From an uncultured Lysobacterales bacterium (GTDB lineage Bacteria > Pseudomonadota > Gammaproteobacteria > Xanthomonadales > Xanthomonadaceae): a DNA stretch of 38,168 nucleotides. Shown here piece by piece: positions 34,338 to 38,168 of the stretch (the stretch's first letter is position 1; each line of letters starts with the position of its first letter). The position numbers were made by a program, and so were the translations under genes. A model generated the notes under the pieces. It worked only from the letters and a program-made list of their open reading frames with translations, ran no database searches and was not told the origin of the DNA. Location: positions 1 through 38,168 of the forward strand of contig CAMPJI010000018.1 of NCBI GenBank assembly GCA_946886865.1. Direction: 5' to 3'.

Positions 34338-36227
34338 ATGAAGATGGTTCGAACCATTGTTTTAATTGCCGGGCTCTTCTCGTCGTCGTTGGTTTCTCAA
34401 GCGCGCGAGATTCCTGTTGGCGATTTTTTTAAGGATCCGGAGTTCACCAGCGTCTCCCTTTCTCCGAAGGGTGACTACATTGCGGTATCGGTACCTCAAG
34501 GAGATCGCACGGTTCTGGCCGCGTTTCGTGTCGAGGACATGAAGCTGGTTGGAAAGTGGGATTACGGCTCGAATCTTCATATCGACAGGGTCCGCTGGGT
34601 CAATGACAAGCGGTTCTTCATGTATGTCAGTGAGAAGACCGGTCGGTTCGATCAGCGCCAGGGTAGGGTGGATGTATACGCCAGCAATGTCGACGGCAGT
34701 CAGCGTACGGATATTCCGAATGGTGGTACCTACCAGATCGTGGATACGCTCCCCGATGATCCTTCCAGCATTCTGGTTTCACGCTCGATCGAATCGGCTT
34801 TTCTTTCCAAGATGTATGTCCGTGATGGAAGTGTGCGGACGGTAGCAACCGCGCCTATCGACTCCGGCACGTTCCTGGTGGATCACGACGGCAATGTCCG
34901 TTATGCCTTTGGTCAGAAAAATAATAACGATACCGTGACGCTGCGACGCGATGGAGACTCGTGGACTCAAGTGCACAGCGCTCCAATGGGCGGGGCCAAG
35001 CGGACGCCGTTGGCAATGGACTCGGATAACAAGCTTGCGTGGGTGGAGGTGAGCAAGTCGGGAGAGCCAGGGCAGCTGATGCTCGTCGATCCGGAAACGG
35101 GTGCGGAACGCGCCATGAGTGCGAACCCCAATGTCGAGGCGGCTGAGCTCCTGTTCAGTAGCGACGAGCGCGAGCTGCTCGCGGTAGCGTACGAAGACGG
35201 TACGCGCCGGTACGACTTCACCAACAAGGATCACGAAGAGTCCAAAGTCTACGCAGGCCTCATCAATGCCTTCCCCAAGCATGCCGTTGGCTTTCGAGGG
35301 ATAAGCGACGACGGCCGGTACATTCTGGTCGCCGCTTATAGTGATATTGACCCGGGTTCCTACTATCTGTATGACCGCGAAAGCGGCAGCGCCAAGTTCT
35401 TGCTTGCAGCAATGGATTGGATCAAGCCGTCGGAGATGTCACCGATGGAGCCCTTTTCTTTCACCTCGCGCGACGGCACGAAGGTTCATGGCTATCTCAC
35501 GCTGCCGCGCTTTAGCAATGGAAAAAATCTTCCTTTGATTCTGCACCCGCATGGTGGACCCCACGGCCCCCGTGATTCCTGGCGATTCAATCCGGAGGTG
35601 CAGTTCCTTGCAAATCGGGGTTACGCCGTGCTGCAAGTGAATTTTCGCGGATCGGGGGGGTACGGGAACACGTTCGAGTCAAAGGGGTACCGCAACTGGG
35701 GTACCACCATGGTCAACGACATGACGGACGCTGTTCGTTGGGCGATAGCACGTGGCGTTGCTGACAAGGATCGGTTGTGCACGTATGGGGCGTCTTACGG
35801 CGGATACGCTGCGCTCCAGTCCGTCGTACGCGAACCTGAGATGTATAAGTGCGCGATTGGTTATGTAGGAGTTTATAGCCTGCCGCTGATGTTCAAGGAT
35901 GGCGATATTCCTGAGCACGAATCAGGTCGCAATTATCTGAATCGTGTAATGCCGGAAACGCTGGCCGAACAGCAGGCGCAGTCACCTGCATTCAACGCCG
36001 ACCGGATCGATGTGCCGGTGATGCTTGTGCAGGGTGAGAAGGACCGACGGGTTCCAATGTCCCAGTACGAGGCGCTTCGTGACGCCTTGGAGGATGCAGG
36101 AAATCCTGCAAAGGTCACCATCGTTGCTGAGAAAGAGGGCCACGGCTTCTACGACTTCGACAATCAGGTTGATCTTTACACGAAGATGGAACGCTTTCTC
36201 GACGAGAGCATGGCGGCATCCGACTAG
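34338..36227 (+). CDS. Exported S9-family (prolyl oligopeptidase-type) peptidase
   Basis: S9 peptidases are serine hydrolases with a beta-propeller that restricts access to an alpha/beta-hydrolase domain. The 629-residue protein has a signal peptide (cut after VSQA, residue ~22), a propeller region of ~360 residues beginning PEFTSVSLSPKGDYIAVSVP, and a catalytic domain with PLILHPHGGPHGPRDSW, FRGSGGYGN, the nucleophile in YGASYGGYAAL (S486), Asp in QGEKDRRVP and His in KEGHGFYDF. The triad looks intact, so it is probably an active periplasmic or secreted dipeptidyl/oligopeptidase. Its GC content and codon use are clearly lower than the neighbours (many A/T third positions), and it separates carA from carB. 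It looks like an acquired gene or a member of a separately evolving peptidase family. Confidence 0.92.
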   Translation: MKMVRTIVLIAGLFSSSLVSQAREIPVGDFFKDPEFTSVSLSPKGDYIAVSVPQGDRTVLAAFRVEDMKLVGKWDYGSNLHIDRVRWVNDKRFFMYVSEKTGRFDQRQGRVDVYASNVDGSQRTDIPNGGTYQIVDTLPDDPSSILVSRSIESAFLSKMYVRDGSVRTVATAPIDSGTFLVDHDGNVRYAFGQKNNNDTVTLRRDGDSWTQVHSAPMGGAKRTPLAMDSDNKLAWVEVSKSGEPGQLMLVDPETGAERAMSANPNVEAAELLFSSDERELLAVAYEDGTRRYDFTNKDHEESKVYAGLINAFPKHAVGFRGISDDGRYILVAAYSDIDPGSYYLYDRESGSAKFLLAAMDWIKPSEMSPMEPFSFTSRDGTKVHGYLTLPRFSNGKNLPLILHPHGGPHGPRDSWRFNPEVQFLANRGYAVLQVNFRGSGGYGNTFESKGYRNWGTTMVNDMTDAVRWAIARGVADKDRLCTYGASYGGYAALQSVVREPEMYKCAIGYVGVYSLPLMFKDGDIPEHESGRNYLNRVMPETLAEQQAQSPAFNADRIDVPVMLVQGEKDRRVPMSQYEALRDALEDAGNPAKVTIVAEKEGHGFYDFDNQVDLYTKMERFLDESMAASD

Positions 36228-36253
36228 GTTCTGCATTTAGATTATGCATTAAC

Positions 36254-36285
36254 GTGCCGGGCGTCCGAGTGCTGACGCCCGGCAC
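36254..36285 (+). terminator. Perfect hairpin after the S9 peptidase gene
   Basis: GTGCCGGGCGTC and GACGCCCGGCAC form a perfect 12-bp stem with an 8-nt loop, 26 bp after the stop. There is no T tract directly after it, but an AT-rich stretch follows. Confidence 0.65.
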
Positions 36286-36409
36286 ATGTGTTGCCATAGA
36301 TTGTATTGCGCAGGGCTTTGATTGCGCGGATAGATATCTCGCGTGCGCATCCTTATTTTTTTTTGAGCACGTCCTGTTTGCGCCATATTGATTTTTTAGA
36401 GGAATAGCG
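36286..36409 (+). promoter_or_regulatory. AT-rich leader of carB
   Basis: This stretch is more AT-rich than the surrounding genes and contains a T9 run at 36356-36364. A weak promoter is possible: TTGAGC (36363-36368), then TATTGA at 36386-36391 with 17-bp spacing. AGAGGAA (36398-36404) is a strong ribosome site five bases before the carB ATG. Separate transcription of carB would be needed if the upstream hairpin stops transcription. Confidence 0.35.

Positions 36410-38168
<1,759 letters not shown>

Noticed and set aside
36266..36274. GAGTGCT resembling half of a CIRCE element
   Set aside because: It is in the loop of a hairpin behind the S9 peptidase gene, with no second half at the right spacing and no chaperone gene.
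34305..36409. Insertion sequence or integrative element carrying the S9 peptidase
   Set aside because: No transposase, integrase, terminal inverted repeats or target duplication beyond the short local repeat could be seen.

Overview
This window looks like the chromosome of a high-GC gammaproteobacterium of the Xanthomonadaceae (Lysobacter, Luteimonas or Xanthomonas type). That is an inference from three things: a tmRNA with tag ANDDNYALAA, the conserved gene order smpB / ratA-ratB / bamE / fur / recN / hrcA-grpE-dnaK-dnaJ / dapB / carA / carB, and a lexA2-imuA-imuB-dnaE2 mutagenesis cassette. Most genes are well conserved and are named from visible motifs. No transposase, integrase, CRISPR array, tRNA or rRNA was seen.

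Layout. 1-3.0 kb: the 3' end of ftsK, lolA, and an unrecognised exported protein. 3.1-4.5 kb: rarA. 4.5-5.0 kb: a 466-bp control region with two copies of an 18-bp palindrome and a sigma-54-like promoter. 5.0-9.05 kb: a five-gene secretion operon. 9.2-10.5 kb: rpsF-rpsR-rplI. 10.6-13.3 kb: dnaB (with a perfect DnaA box upstream) and alr. 13.4-20.0 kb: an SOS cassette lexA2-imuA-imuB-dnaE2 plus an AlkB-type dioxygenase, with a perfect LexA2-type palindrome at its head. 20.1-20.5 kb: tmRNA on the minus strand. 20.6-22.8 kb: an orphan CHASE-PAS histidine kinase. 22.9-25.2 kb: smpB, ratA-ratB, bamE, fur. 25.2-32.0 kb: recN and the DnaK chaperone operon with two sigma-32-like promoters. 32.2-38.2 kb: dapB, carA, an S9 peptidase of unlike base composition, and carB, which is cut by the window end.

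The most interesting region is 4.5-9.05 kb. It encodes a long Gly/Ser/Asn-rich exported protein, two small exported proteins, an exported C39-family cysteine peptidase, and an outer-membrane barrel with an N-terminal coiled coil and Pro-rich linker. The peptidase plus the coiled-coil barrel match the FapD/FapF pair of the Pseudomonas functional-amyloid (Fap) system, but the candidate fibre subunits look unlike FapB/FapC. Both small proteins carry a double-glycine motif (RLxx[LM]RGG) that fits the C39 cleavage consensus, about 26 residues after the signal peptide. The large Gly-rich protein and the first small protein share a C-terminal module (GIxTVxQNxGxxxLIQxG). The inferred scheme is Sec export, periplasmic trimming of the small proteins by the C39 enzyme, and export of the subunits through the barrel to make a surface fibre.

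Other points of note are the LexA2 operator ending 2 bp before the lexA2 start codon, the AlkB gene appended to the mutasome operon, the carA-carB interruption by a lower-GC peptidase gene with a short tandem duplication at the junction, and the absence of a CIRCE element in front of hrcA or grpE.
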